A stretch of DNA of 64,000 nt from Candidatus Praeruminimicrobium purgamenti (GCA_018433585.1 JAHDQW010000001.1:186001-250000), one strand, 5' to 3'; positions 36,621-45,957 are shown, counted from the first letter of the stretch. Translations and numbers: made by a program. Notes: generated by a model not told the origin, from the sequence alone.

Positions 36621-37457
36621 ATGTTTTTTGAAGTATTTGTGGTTTCTTTATTCGGATTGGTTTTTGGCAGCTTTGCAAATGTTTGTATATACAGAATGCC
36701 CAGAGATTTGTCAATTGTCAAACCGGGATCGACTTGTCCTAAATGTAAAAGCTTAATATCGTGGTATGATAATATTCCGGTGTTAAGCTATATCTTTTTA
36801 AAAGCTAAGTGCCGTAACTGCGGTAATAAGATATCTGTAAGATATCCGTTAATTGAAATCGTTTGTGCGCTGCTGTTTTTATTGATGTATTCATTATACG
36901 GGTTTTCTTATATTCTCCCGTCTTTTTGCTTATTTGCATTTTCTTTGCTTATTATTACGGCAATAGATTTTGAATTTCAAATAATACCGGATGAGTTTTC
37001 ATTGTTTCTTGTGCTTTTAGGACTGGGTACAAGTTTTTTTAATTACTTTTTAGCCGATACTGTTTCTATGAGGGTGCTTCAGTCTTTTTTTGGACTTTTA
37101 GCAGGAGGCGGGTCTCTTGTAGTTATTGCTGTTGTAGGAAAATGGATATTTAAAAAAGATGCTATGGGCGGCGGAGATATAAAGCTCATGGCAGGAGTAG
37201 GAACTTTTATAGGATGGGAAAAAGTTTTGTTTGCTATTTTTTTGGCATCACTTATAGGCAGTATTGTCGGTATAAGCTTAATTGTTTTCAAAAAAATATC
37301 AAAAAAGGAAGCAATAGCTTTCGGGCCTTATTTGGCCGTTTCGTCACTGCTTGTTCTTTTTTTGCCTAAGCCGTCAGTTATAATTCAAACAATATTCATG
37401 TTAGAAGAGCAGTTTTTACTGAAATATTTCTTCCCGCACTTACAAAATTTGAGGTAG
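36621..37457 (+). CDS. pilD: Prepilin peptidase/N-methyltransferase
   Basis: 278-residue polytopic membrane protein (GspO/PilD family). The N-terminal DiS domain carries two CxxC pairs for zinc (CPKCKS and CRNCGN, about residues 37 and 62). The two catalytic Asp sites of the aspartyl protease are visible: ITAIDFEFQIIPDEF and MGGGDIKLMAGVG. It cleaves prepilin leaders at the inner membrane and probably methylates the new N-terminus. It lies just after a prepilin gene. Confidence 0.94.
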   Translation: MFFEVFVVSLFGLVFGSFANVCIYRMPRDLSIVKPGSTCPKCKSLISWYDNIPVLSYIFLKAKCRNCGNKISVRYPLIEIVCALLFLLMYSLYGFSYILPSFCLFAFSLLIITAIDFEFQIIPDEFSLFLVLLGLGTSFFNYFLADTVSMRVLQSFFGLLAGGGSLVVIAVVGKWIFKKDAMGGGDIKLMAGVGTFIGWEKVLFAIFLASLIGSIVGISLIVFKKISKKEAIAFGPYLAVSSLLVLFLPKPSVIIQTIFMLEEQFLLKYFFPHLQNLR

Positions 37458-37465
37458 ATAATTAA

Positions 37466-39055
37466 ATGCAAAATGATAGAGAAAATCAATTTAGTTTTAT
37501 ATCTATTATGTTGTCGTTGATTATGATACTTTCCGTCATATCAAAATTTTCTTTTTCTATAACCGTTCAAATTGCTGTATTGCTGTTTCTTTTATTATCG
37601 GCGCTGTTTATTTTAAATAATTTTAAAATAAGCGTTAATTCATATGTTTTGCCGGCAATTTTATTTACAGCAGTTTCTTTAGTGTCGTATATCGGCGCAG
37701 ATTATCAGACAAATGTCAGAGATTATATAATAATTTTGTCATCGGCTTTGTTGGCAGGATTTCATGTTTCTTTTTTGCATATTAACGTAAAAAAAACTTT
37801 ATTGCATATTCCTATGTTTATTGCATTATTTTTGTCTATGATTCTTTTCTCTAGGTTTATAACAAATCCGCATGGCTTTTTTTACGGTGATAACTTTTAT
37901 GAAGCCGTAGCATTAAACATAAATGTTATAGCCGGATTTTTAATTTTAGTTTATCCGTTGATGTTCATTTTTATAAAGGATAATAAAAATTTAAAAGTAT
38001 ATATATCAGTCGCTGTTTTTATTTTATTAGCCATTTTTTTAACGAGATCAAGAATTGCGGTTTTTGTATCAATTATCATTACGTGTGTTTCTTTGCTTGA
38101 ATATAAAAAACAAAAATATGTGAAGGTGCTAATATTTCTTCTTTCATTTCTTTTATTGGCCGGAGTAATATATATATCAATTTTGAAAAGCGGATTTAAC
38201 AGTTTATCCGAAAGATTAATATGGTGGAAAACCGCTTATCTGATTTTTAAAGAAAATATTCTTTTTGGCGCAGGTTTGGGAAATTACTCTGTACTGTTTA
38301 AATTTTTCAGGACAGAGCTTGTATTAAATACATTGTATGCTCATAATTTGTTTATGCAGCTGTTGTCGGATACTGGGATCTTCGGCTTGTTATCATTTAT
38401 TTACCTTATGACAACTTTTTACAAAAAAGTCGTATATGAAATTAAAAATAATGAAAACGGATACTTCTATAAAATTACAGCTTTGAGCATAACATCTTTT
38501 TTAATCGTGAATATGGTTGATTACAGTTTCTTTATACCTGCGAATATGATGATGTTTTTTATTGTTTTTTGCCTGGTTTTTCATGTAAACACCGAAAAAT
38601 TAAAAAAAGAAAGAGTAAATACATATTTATTGACCGTTGTTTTTGCGGCATTTGCGTTTTTTGCAGTTCAGCCGGTAATAGCTAATGTTTATTATAAAAA
38701 AGGCTTGGATTTTTCTGTTTCAAAACAATACAAGCTGGCGGAAGAATCATTTTTAAAGGCTGTAAAGTTTGATAAGAAAAATCCTGAATATTATTACCAG
38801 CTTTCAAATACAAATTTCGCATTGTTTGATCGTGACAGAAAAAACGGCGGACAATATATAAATGCGGCAATAGATTTTAATAAAAAGGCGATATCTCTTT
38901 ATCAGTCAGGCGGCCAGCTGAGAGAATCTCTTGCTTATTTATATTGGAATAATGATGATAAAGAAAATGCGATAAAATATATAGAAGAAGCTTTGAAATA
39001 TGATAAGTTTAATCCTTATATCCGTGAAACTTATCAAAGGCTTAAGAATTCTTAG
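37466..39055 (+). CDS. O-antigen ligase/polymerase-like (Wzy_C) protein with TPR tail
   Basis: 529 residues. About 11-12 membrane segments, with a large loop carrying the Wzy_C/WaaL-type pattern LSERLIWWKTAYLIFKEN and GAGLGNYSVLF plus YAHNLFMQLLSDTGIFGLL (His conserved in ligases). The last about 130 residues after the final helix are TPR-like (KLAEESFLKAVKFDKKNPEYY; DKENAIKYIEEALKYDKFNPY). It could ligate or polymerise surface glycans, or glycosylate pilins given the pilus genes upstream. The TAG stop is in the same frame as the following gene. Confidence 0.8.
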   Translation: MQNDRENQFSFISIMLSLIMILSVISKFSFSITVQIAVLLFLLLSALFILNNFKISVNSYVLPAILFTAVSLVSYIGADYQTNVRDYIIILSSALLAGFHVSFLHINVKKTLLHIPMFIALFLSMILFSRFITNPHGFFYGDNFYEAVALNINVIAGFLILVYPLMFIFIKDNKNLKVYISVAVFILLAIFLTRSRIAVFVSIIITCVSLLEYKKQKYVKVLIFLLSFLLLAGVIYISILKSGFNSLSERLIWWKTAYLIFKENILFGAGLGNYSVLFKFFRTELVLNTLYAHNLFMQLLSDTGIFGLLSFIYLMTTFYKKVVYEIKNNENGYFYKITALSITSFLIVNMVDYSFFIPANMMMFFIVFCLVFHVNTEKLKKERVNTYLLTVVFAAFAFFAVQPVIANVYYKKGLDFSVSKQYKLAEESFLKAVKFDKKNPEYYYQLSNTNFALFDRDRKNGGQYINAAIDFNKKAISLYQSGGQLRESLAYLYWNNDDKENAIKYIEEALKYDKFNPYIRETYQRLKNS

Positions 39056-39064
39056 GAGAGTATC

Positions 39065-40078
39065 ATAAAAAAACATTTTTTTAAAATAATCGCCGGATGT
39101 ATTATAAGCATAGTGCTAATTTATTTGAGCGTAAGGAATATCAATTTCAGACAATCTTTTGATTTAATAAAAAATGCAAATCTTTATCTGATTGCCATGG
39201 CTCTTGTTGTTTTTGTTTTTTCATATGTCGTGAGAACTATAAGATGGCATTTTTTGCTTCTTCCTTTAAAAAAACTTCATCCTATGAGAAGTTTTTATTT
39301 TTTAATTTTTGGTTTTTTTATGAATAATATTCTCCCTTTGAGACTCGGAGAATTTGTAAGGGCAAAAGTTGCGGGAGAAAGATTCCAGATTTCAAGAAGC
39401 GGAGTTTTTGCAACGGTTGTAGTTGAAAGACTTATGGATATAATAGTTTTTATAATATGCTTTTTTTTGATAGCTTGTTTTGTCGACATTCCAGTTTGGC
39501 TTAAAAATTCATTTTTATTGTGTACGGTAATTTTCGGCTCGATGCTTGTAGTCTTATTTTTGATGTCTAAAAGCAATGATAAATTTTTGACAGTTATAAA
39601 TAAGCTGCACCTTCCCGTAAAAATATCAGAAATACTGAAATCATTATTTGTAAAATTTGCAACCGGTCTTAAGTTTTTTCAAAATTTCAGGCTGGTGTTA
39701 TACGTTTTTATCACATCTTTAATAGTGTGGTTTGTAGAAGCGTATTCATATCAGTTATTTTTTTCAGCTTTCGGAGTTCAAGTTTCTTTAATGGAAAGCA
39801 TTTTTGTTATTATTGTGATAGGAATGGGCGTCATAATTCCTACGGCTCCCGGTTTTATAGGAGCAATAGAATTTATGGGGATAATAGCTCTAGGTATTTT
39901 CGGAGTGGAAAAAAGCACTGCTTTTGCGTGTATAGCGTCATTACATTTTGCAGATATGATGGCGATATATTTGCTGGGGATAATAGGTATTATAAAAGAG
40001 AAATTATCATTTATTGATTTGTTTAAATTTGCAACAATAGAAGACAATAGCGAGGTTGATAAAAGAAATGAAAAGTAA
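39065..40078 (+). CDS. UPF0104 / lysylphosphatidylglycerol synthetase-like membrane protein, probable AUA start
   Basis: Eight or so membrane helices with family landmarks VRTIRWHFLL, NNILPLRLGEFVRAKV, VVERLMDI and PTAPGFIGAIEFMG. Such proteins are flippase-like or glycolipid-handling. The first ATG/GTG/TTG candidate, GTG at 39113, would cut into the first helix. Upstream in frame the codons read I-K-K-H-F-F-K-I-I-A-G-C, a typical MKK-type N-terminus, beginning with ATA at 39065, six bases after AGGAG. An in-frame TAG at 39053 limits any other start. I therefore infer an AUA (or AUC at 39062) start; 337 residues. Confidence 0.7.
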   Translation: MKKHFFKIIAGCIISIVLIYLSVRNINFRQSFDLIKNANLYLIAMALVVFVFSYVVRTIRWHFLLLPLKKLHPMRSFYFLIFGFFMNNILPLRLGEFVRAKVAGERFQISRSGVFATVVVERLMDIIVFIICFFLIACFVDIPVWLKNSFLLCTVIFGSMLVVLFLMSKSNDKFLTVINKLHLPVKISEILKSLFVKFATGLKFFQNFRLVLYVFITSLIVWFVEAYSYQLFFSAFGVQVSLMESIFVIIVIGMGVIIPTAPGFIGAIEFMGIIALGIFGVEKSTAFACIASLHFADMMAIYLLGIIGIIKEKLSFIDLFKFATIEDNSEVDKRNEK

Positions 40079-40811
40079 AGTAATTGTAGTTATGCCCGCA
40101 TATAATGCTTCAAAGACCCTGAAACAAACATTGGATTCTATACCTTCTGGTTCATACAGCGATATTTTGCTTGTAGATGATAATTCTAACGATGATACGG
40201 TAAAAAAAGCAAGAGAATTGGGTTTGAAAGTTATTAAACACGATAAAAATCTCGGTTACGGGGCAAATCAAAAGACTTGTTATAAAACCGCTTTGGAGAT
40301 GGGGGCGGATGTTATTGTTATGCTTCATCCTGATTATCAGTATGATCCTCGGCTTGTTCCTTTTTTAGCAGGGTTGATTGAAAATGATATCTGCGATGTT
40401 ATGATGGCTAACCGAATAAGAACAAGAAGAGAAGCTCTGAAAGGCGGTATGCCGTTTTACAAATATTTTTTTAACAGGTGCCTTACAATTACTGAAAATG
40501 TCGTATTAGGCTTAAATTTAGGCGAATATCATACAGGATACAGGGCTTTTTCAAAAAAAGTTTTGGAAACTATTGATTTTGAAAAAAATTCCGATGATTT
40601 TGTCTTTGACCAGCACATAATAGTACAGATTGCTTTAGCAGGATTCAGAATAGGAGAAATCCCTGTAAGCGCAAAATATTTTGACGAGGCGTCATCTATT
40701 AATTTTAAAAGAAGCGTTCAATACGGACTGGGAATATTAAGCATATTGGGTAAATATCTTTTACATAAATGGTCTATAAAGAAATTTGAACAGTTTAACA
40801 TAAAAAAATAA
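40068..40811 (+). CDS. Glycosyltransferase family 2 protein
   Basis: GT-A fold enzyme. VVMPAYNASKTLKQTLDSIP is the nucleotide-sugar strand, LLVDDNSNDDT the first acidic motif, and LGYGANQKTCYK, MLHPDYQYDP and HTGYRAFSKKVL are typical of dolichyl-phosphate-mannose-synthase-like GT2 enzymes. No membrane helices, so it is cytoplasmic or peripheral. A TTG at 40056 is possible, but ATG 40068 is the usual N-terminus. It overlaps the flippase-like gene by 11 bases and lies near a ligase, hinting at a small surface-glycan unit. Confidence 0.9.
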   Translation: MKSKVIVVMPAYNASKTLKQTLDSIPSGSYSDILLVDDNSNDDTVKKARELGLKVIKHDKNLGYGANQKTCYKTALEMGADVIVMLHPDYQYDPRLVPFLAGLIENDICDVMMANRIRTRREALKGGMPFYKYFFNRCLTITENVVLGLNLGEYHTGYRAFSKKVLETIDFEKNSDDFVFDQHIIVQIALAGFRIGEIPVSAKYFDEASSINFKRSVQYGLGILSILGKYLLHKWSIKKFEQFNIKK

Positions 40812-40823
40812 GGAGAATTTGAA

Positions 40824-41876
40824 ATGGCTTACAAGATTACGCTTGTCCCCGGAGACGGAACAGGTCCGGAACTTGCTGAAGTGACAGCAAAAGTTATTGA
40901 AGCGACCGGAGTAAAAATTGATTGGGAAATTGCGCATGCCGGTGTTGATATTATGGAGAAGGAAGGAACTCCTTTGCCTGAATCGACTTTAAAATCAATA
41001 GCAAAAAACAAAATAGCTTTGAAGGGTCCGATAACAACACCTATAGGAACAGGTTTCCGTTCGGTTAATGTCGCAATAAGAAAAGAATTGGATTTGTATT
41101 CATGTTTAAGACCTTGCAAAACATATGCCGGAGTAAAATCAAAATATAACAATATTGATTTGGTTGTAGTAAGGGAAAACACAGAGGATTTATATGCAGG
41201 CGTTGAATTTCCTGAAAATTCATCCGAAGCAAATCAAATTATTGATATTTCTAAAGGTAAAATCAGAAAAGAATCGGCTATTTCCATTAAGCCGTTTTCT
41301 GTTTTCGGATGCAAAAGAATAGTAGAATTTGCTTTCGATTATGCTGTTAAGAATGGCAGAAAAAAAGTTACGGCAGTGTCCAAAGCCAATATTATGAAAT
41401 GCACCGACGGGCTTTTTTACAGAGTTGCAAGGGAAGTTGCAAAAGAGTACGAAGGTAAAATTGAATATGAAGAAAGGCTGATAGATAATATGTGTATGCA
41501 GTTAGTTCAAAAACCTGAACTTTACGATGTCATAGCCCTGCCTAATTTGTATGGAGATATTCTATCGGATTTATGTGCCGGTCTTGTCGGCGGATTAGGA
41601 GTTGCTCCCGGAGCAAACCTTGGCAACGACTGTGCTGTTTTTGAAGCAGTTCACGGTTCTGCGCCGAAATATAAAGGGTTGAATAAAGTTAACCCTACGG
41701 CGCTTATTCTTTCCGGAAAGCTTATGCTTGATTATTTGGGTGAAACTGAAGCGGCAAGCAGACTTGAAAAGGCTGTGTCGGAAGTTATAGAAGAAAAGAA
41801 ACAGGTTACCTACGATCTCGGCGGAAATGCCGGAACAAAAGAAATGGGTCAGGCTATAATAGATAAGTTGAAATAG
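40824..41876 (+). CDS. NAD-dependent isocitrate dehydrogenase-like (IDH3 type)
   Basis: 350-residue beta-decarboxylating dehydrogenase. [22 protein letters not shown] matches the isocitrate form (S-x-N-x-x-[LI]-R) rather than isopropylmalate dehydrogenase; [13 protein letters not shown] and [19 protein letters not shown] are further substrate and metal sites, and [16 protein letters not shown] gives the cofactor loop. No leucine biosynthesis genes are adjacent. In a fermentative cell it probably supplies 2-oxoglutarate for amino acid synthesis. Homoisocitrate or another related substrate cannot be excluded. Confidence 0.85.
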   Translation: MAYKITLVPGDGTGPELAEVTAKVIEATGVKIDWEIAHAGVDIMEKEGTPLPESTLKSIAKNKIALKGPITTPIGTGFRSVNVAIRKELDLYSCLRPCKTYAGVKSKYNNIDLVVVRENTEDLYAGVEFPENSSEANQIIDISKGKIRKESAISIKPFSVFGCKRIVEFAFDYAVKNGRKKVTAVSKANIMKCTDGLFYRVAREVAKEYEGKIEYEERLIDNMCMQLVQKPELYDVIALPNLYGDILSDLCAGLVGGLGVAPGANLGNDCAVFEAVHGSAPKYKGLNKVNPTALILSGKLMLDYLGETEAASRLEKAVSEVIEEKKQVTYDLGGNAGTKEMGQAIIDKLK

Positions 41877-41877
41877 A

Positions 41878-42297
41878 ATGGAAAAAACTTTAGTTATAAT
41901 AAAACCTGATGCCGTTGCGAAAAAATGTGCCGGTGATATAATAAAAATTTTTTACGGTAATGAATTGGAACTTGTCGGATTAAAAATGATAAGCCCTGCA
42001 AAAGAAATTATGGAAAAATTTTATTCCGTGCACAAAGAAAAAGATTTTTTTAAACCATTGGTTGAATTTATGGTTTCAGGCAAAATTATCATTTGCGTCT
42101 GGCGCGGATATAATGCCGTTTTAAAGGTCAGAGAAATTATAGGCTCTACGGATTCAAGGCAGGCAAAAGCCGGTACGATAAGGAATCTATTCGGCACGGA
42201 CGGCAGAGTTAATGCCGTTCACGCATCCGATTCTTTGGAAAATGCCGAAAAAGAAATCTCTTTTTTCTTTAAAGAAGAAGAAATATTTGAAAAATAA
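41878..42297 (+). CDS. ndk: Nucleoside diphosphate kinase
   Basis: 139 residues. TLVIIKPDAVAKK at the N-terminus, SVHKEKDFFKPLVEFMVSG, the DSRQAKAGTIRNLFGTDG region, and the catalytic His in VNAVHASDSLENAEKEI. It balances nucleoside triphosphates via a phospho-His intermediate. It starts one base after the preceding stop and is followed within 20 bases by ackA, so the three genes form an operon ending at the terminator downstream. Confidence 0.95.
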   Translation: MEKTLVIIKPDAVAKKCAGDIIKIFYGNELELVGLKMISPAKEIMEKFYSVHKEKDFFKPLVEFMVSGKIIICVWRGYNAVLKVREIIGSTDSRQAKAGTIRNLFGTDGRVNAVHASDSLENAEKEISFFFKEEEIFEK

Positions 42298-42316
42298 AAA
42301 ATAAGAGGAAAAGTAA

Positions 42317-43522
42317 ATGAAAGTTTTAGTTGTTAACTGCGGTTCATCATCTGTAAAATATACGTTATTTTCTATGACGACAGAAAAGAAAATATCATGG
42401 GGTCTTGTAGAATGTATCGGGTTGCCTGAAGCATACTACAAAAGGCAGACTCTCGGCACTGAAGAGATTAAGAGCTTGTGTAAAGTTGAAAATCATTTTC
42501 AGGCTGTTGAGCTTATAATTAAAGATTTGTTAAATCCTGAAACTGGAAGCATAAAAAATATAGATGAAATATCAGTGATAGGACATAGGATAGTTCACGG
42601 AGGAGACAAATTCTCTGAGTCAGTTCTTGTAAATGAAGACGTTAAAGCCGGATTAAAAGAATGTTTTTCCATAGCTCCTCTTCATACTCCGCATCATTAT
42701 TCAGGTATCGAAGCCGTTGAAAAAATGCTGCCGGGAATTCCTTCGGTTTTGGTTTTTGACACTGCTTTTCATCAGACAATGCCTGACTATGCATATATGT
42801 ATGCAGTTCCTTATGAATATTATGAAAGAGACCATGTGAGAAGATACGGTATGCACGGAACGTCTCATAAATATGTTATGCAGAGAGCAGCCGGAATGCT
42901 TGGCAAAAAGGTTGAAGAATTAAATATTATTACGTGCCATTTGGGAAACGGCAGCAGTATTACGGCTATAAAGAACGGCAAAGTTATAGATACGTCTATG
43001 GGCTTTACTCCTCTTGCCGGACTTGTTATGGGCACAAGATGCGGAGATATTGATCCTGCCGTGTTAGTCCATATAATGTCTAAAAATCCTAAAATAACAT
43101 CTGAAGAAATGAATAATTTATTGAATAAACAAAGCGGTTTGCTAGGTATTTCAGGATTGTCAGGAGATATGAGAACAATTGTTAAAGCAATCCAGGCCGG
43201 AAATAAAAGAGCAAAATTGGCATTCGATATGTTGTGTTACAGTGCAAAAAAATATATTTGTATGTATTACGGAATTTTAAATCACGTTGACGCAATAGTG
43301 TTTACGGCCGGAATAGGAGAAAATTCTCCTACAGTAAGAGAAAAATCATGTGAAGGACTTGATAATCTGGGTATAAAAATAGATGTGGAAGTTAATAATA
43401 TGCCTAGCAGCGAAGAAAGATTTATTTCTACTGCTGATTCAAAAATAAAAGTTATGGTTATACCGACAAATGAAGAGCTCATGATAGCAAGAGAATCGAT
43501 AAAGGTATTGGCAAACAACTAG
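42317..43522 (+). CDS. ackA: Acetate kinase
   Basis: Makes ATP from acetyl phosphate and ADP, the last step of acetate fermentation. The N-terminal phosphate loop [63 protein letters not shown] and [10 protein letters not shown] are all present. 401 residues is normal. AGAGGAAAAG precedes the ATG. Phosphate acetyltransferase is not in the window. It is the final gene before an intrinsic terminator. Confidence 0.97.
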   Translation: MKVLVVNCGSSSVKYTLFSMTTEKKISWGLVECIGLPEAYYKRQTLGTEEIKSLCKVENHFQAVELIIKDLLNPETGSIKNIDEISVIGHRIVHGGDKFSESVLVNEDVKAGLKECFSIAPLHTPHHYSGIEAVEKMLPGIPSVLVFDTAFHQTMPDYAYMYAVPYEYYERDHVRRYGMHGTSHKYVMQRAAGMLGKKVEELNIITCHLGNGSSITAIKNGKVIDTSMGFTPLAGLVMGTRCGDIDPAVLVHIMSKNPKITSEEMNNLLNKQSGLLGISGLSGDMRTIVKAIQAGNKRAKLAFDMLCYSAKKYICMYYGILNHVDAIVFTAGIGENSPTVREKSCEGLDNLGIKIDVEVNNMPSSEERFISTADSKIKVMVIPTNEELMIARESIKVLANN

Positions 43523-43534
43523 AAGAATAATTTT

Positions 43535-43580
43535 AAAATTCACGATCCTGATTTTTTCGGGATCGTGAATTTTATTATAT
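43535..43580 (+). terminator. Intrinsic terminator after ackA
   Basis: Perfect 14-bp arms AAAATTCACGATCC (43535-43548) and GGATCGTGAATTTT (43560-43573) with an 11-base loop. The 3' arm ends in TTTT and is followed by ATTATAT. It ends the icd-like/ndk/ackA operon. Confidence 0.85.
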
Positions 43581-43588
43581 GAATTTAT

Positions 43589-43618
43589 TTGACAAAAAAT
43601 AGTTAAAATTTATATACT
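43589..43618 (+). promoter_or_regulatory. Promoter of tRNA-Ala
   Basis: TTGACA at 43589-43594, an 18-base spacer and TATACT at 43613-43618, about 33 bases before the tRNA. Confidence 0.75.
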
Positions 43619-43650
43619 TATAAAATTGATTTTGCTTTAATGTTTATATC

Positions 43651-43723
<73 letters not shown>

Positions 43724-43802
43724 TTTTTTATTTCAATTAATATCTTCAAGCTTTCCATAATAATATAAAAATTTTTATAAAAACTATTGCCGGAATATGA
43801 CT

Positions 43803-43834
43803 TGTTCGTTTTTTATAGTTATCACTATAAAAAA
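43803..43834 (+). promoter_or_regulatory. Candidate rsmD promoter with palindrome over the -10
   Basis: TTGTTC at 43803-43808, a 17-base spacer and TATAAA at 43826-43831. An 11-bp inverted repeat TTTTTTATAGT/ACTATAAAAAA (43809-43819, 43824-43834) with a 4-base gap overlaps spacer and -10. It could be an operator or only a hairpin. The rest of the sequence between the tRNA and rsmD shows nothing else. Confidence 0.4.
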
Positions 43835-43883
43835 AGCTCATTTTTTTGTAAAATATTAAAAAATATTTTTTAGAGATTGGTTT

Positions 43884-44453
43884 ATGTTAAAAATAATCGG
43901 CGGAACAGCAAGAGGAAGACAGTTAAAAACGCTTCCAAAAGATGATGCTTCCATCAGACCTATGTTGGGTATGATGAAAAAGTCCGTTTTTGACATAATT
44001 ACTCCTAAACTTAGCGGCAGTCTGTTTTTAGATTTATACGCAGGAGTCGGTTCTGTAGGCATTGAAGCTTTATCAAGAGGAGCGGGAAGAGTTGTTTTTG
44101 CCGAAATAAGCGATAAATCGATATCTTTAGTAAAATATAATTTAAATATGTTAGGTTTTGAGGATAAAGCGGATATTGTTAAGTGTGATGTGATAAAAGG
44201 CTTTCGTAAGTTTCAAAATAAATATGACATAATTTTTTTAGGACCTCCGTATAAAGACGGCGATAAAAATGCTTTGGCGCTCACATATCCTACTTTAAAA
44301 AATATAGTTCTTTACTCTGTTTTAAAAGATGACGGAATAGTTATATCTCAAAGGCATATGAAAGAACCTGTCGGTCCTGTCGCCGGGCTTTCAAATTTCA
44401 GAACTGAAAAGTACGGTGACACGGTAATTCATTTTTATAGGATTGAAAGGTGA
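43884..44453 (+). CDS. rsmD: 16S rRNA (guanine966-N2)-methyltransferase-like
   Basis: 189 residues. IIGGTARGRQLKTLP, the IRPMLGMMKKSVFDII segment, SAM-binding FLDLYAGVGSVGIEALSRGA and the adjoining VVFAEISDKS match RsmD. The catalytic motif IV reads YDIIFLGPPYKDG: the usual D/N before PPY/F is a Gly. This may weaken catalysis or be a lineage variant. The stop overlaps the GTG of the next gene. Confidence 0.88.
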   Translation: MLKIIGGTARGRQLKTLPKDDASIRPMLGMMKKSVFDIITPKLSGSLFLDLYAGVGSVGIEALSRGAGRVVFAEISDKSISLVKYNLNMLGFEDKADIVKCDVIKGFRKFQNKYDIIFLGPPYKDGDKNALALTYPTLKNIVLYSVLKDDGIVISQRHMKEPVGPVAGLSNFRTEKYGDTVIHFYRIER

Positions 44454-45190
44454 GAGATAATACATTTAAAATCAGTTATTCCAGGATTAACACATTCTTA
44501 TTTTGTCCGGAAAAATACAGGTTAATATATATCGAGAACAAGTACATACCTTTAAATGCAGGTATTTCTTTCGGGAATTCAATACATAAAACGCTTGATC
44601 ATTTTTATAAAAACTCTTTAAATTCATGTGAAGCTCTTATTGACAGTTTGAATTTGTGCTGGGAAAGTTCAGGTTATGAAACTCCCCAGGAAGTATACGT
44701 GAATTATCTGAGAGCCAATGAAATATTAAAAGACTATTGGCGGACATACGGACAATACAGAGCAAAAAATATTTTGACGGAAAAAAGTTTTCAAACTGAA
44801 ATAGGAGAATATCCTTTTATAGGAATAATTGACAGAATAGATGAAAACGAAGACGGTACCAGAGAACTTGTAGATTATAAGACTCACAAAGAAATATGGG
44901 ATCAGGAATCTGTCGATAACGATTTGCAGCTGAGTCTGTACTGTTTTGCATGTAAGAAGGCGTTAGGCTTTATTCCTGAAAAAATAGCTATATATTTTTT
45001 ATCACATAATAAAAAAATATATACGGCAAGAAATGACGATAAGATAAGCCGTGCTATTGATCTCTCTCTGGATACGGCAAAAAAAATAAACAATAATGAA
45101 TTTATTCCCGATACTTCAAAGTGCGGCTTTTGTGATTTTAAAAAAATGTGCGGTTATTCCGCTGCGAAGCAAACAGAGGAGAACAAATAA
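44450..45190 (+). CDS. PD-(D/E)XK nuclease with probable 4Fe-4S cluster (RecB/AddB-like)
   Basis: 246 residues. One Cys near the N-terminus (TFLFCPEKYRL) and three near the C-terminus in CGFCDFKKMC (C-x2-C-x5-C) have the spacing of the iron-sulfur nuclease group (AddB, Cas4, Dna2). The nuclease core is visible: FGNSIHKTLDHF, FIGIIDRIDE, ELVDYKTHKE and DLQLSLYCFA (QxxxY). Starts at GTG overlapping the rsmD stop (GTGA), and argB starts at the first base after its stop. No helicase partner or CRISPR array is in view, so a stand-alone repair nuclease is likely. Confidence 0.85.
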   Translation: MRDNTFKISYSRINTFLFCPEKYRLIYIENKYIPLNAGISFGNSIHKTLDHFYKNSLNSCEALIDSLNLCWESSGYETPQEVYVNYLRANEILKDYWRTYGQYRAKNILTEKSFQTEIGEYPFIGIIDRIDENEDGTRELVDYKTHKEIWDQESVDNDLQLSLYCFACKKALGFIPEKIAIYFLSHNKKIYTARNDDKISRAIDLSLDTAKKINNNEFIPDTSKCGFCDFKKMCGYSAAKQTEENK

Positions 45191-45940
45191 ATGAAAAATA
45201 CTGTGATTGTTAAGTTTGGAGGAAGTCTTACAAAAAATAAAGAGGCACAGAAAAAATTTATTAAAGAATTGGCGGCGCTTTCAAAAAAAGAAAATATAAT
45301 CCTTGTTCACGGCGGCGGTCCAGAAATAAACAATCTTCTCCAAAAATTCAATATAGAACCGAAATTTGTTAACGGCTTAAGATATACTGATGAACAAACG
45401 CTTGAAGTTGTTGAAATGGCGTTAAGCGGGAAAGTCAATAAAATGCTGACGGCAGAACTTATTAAAAACGGCGTAAATGCGGTAGGCATTTCCGCAAAGG
45501 ACGGTTCTATTGCGCTATGCAAAACCATAAAAGAGCTGGGCTTTGTGGGAAATCCTGTAAAGATTAATAAAAAACTTTTGGAAATATTGATAAAAAAAGA
45601 TTTTTTTCCTGTTTTATCGTCAGTAGGAATTGATAAAAACTTCAATTCTGTCAATGTGAACGCCGATACGCTTGCAACAGAAATTGCAATTGCTTTTAAA
45701 GCTTCGAAACTTATTTTTTTAACGGATGTAGCCGGAGTTTTAGATGAAAACAAAAAAACTATAAAAGAAGTAAGAATTCAGAAAATTTCTGAACTTATAA
45801 AAACGAACGTTATCACCGGAGGAATGATTCCTAAAATAAACAGTTGCAAACAAGCTGTCGAAAAAGGAGTGAAGGAAGTTTTGATTATAGACGGAGTTGC
45901 CGGGATAAAAAAACTTAAAGGCACTGTTATCAGAAAGTAA
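45191..45940 (+). CDS. argB: Acetylglutamate kinase family protein
   Basis: 249-residue amino acid kinase. VKFGGSL near the N-terminus, LVHGGGPEINNLL, the NGLRYTDEQTLEVVEMALSGK region, VNADTLATEIA, FLTDVAGVLD and GGMIPKINSCKQAVEKGV are family motifs. It phosphorylates N-acetylglutamate in arginine synthesis. No other arg genes are adjacent, so it is an orphan here. The LysW-dependent kinases of some phyla are a close alternative, but no LysW gene is near. Confidence 0.85.
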   Translation: MKNTVIVKFGGSLTKNKEAQKKFIKELAALSKKENIILVHGGGPEINNLLQKFNIEPKFVNGLRYTDEQTLEVVEMALSGKVNKMLTAELIKNGVNAVGISAKDGSIALCKTIKELGFVGNPVKINKKLLEILIKKDFFPVLSSVGIDKNFNSVNVNADTLATEIAIAFKASKLIFLTDVAGVLDENKKTIKEVRIQKISELIKTNVITGGMIPKINSCKQAVEKGVKEVLIIDGVAGIKKLKGTVIRK

Positions 45941-45957
45941 TAAAAATGCTTTTAATT

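Noticed and set aside
39113-40078. GTG 39113 as the start of the UPF0104 gene
   Set aside because: It would remove the conserved N-terminus and part of the first helix, and has no spaced Shine-Dalgarno.
44450-45190. Cas4 of a CRISPR system
   Set aside because: The Cys set and core match the wider AddB/Cas4/Dna2 class, but no array or other cas gene occurs in the window.
45191-45940. LysW-dependent lysine/arginine pathway kinase instead of ArgB
   Set aside because: No LysW-type carrier gene or other AAA-pathway gene is nearby, and the motifs fit ArgB equally or better.
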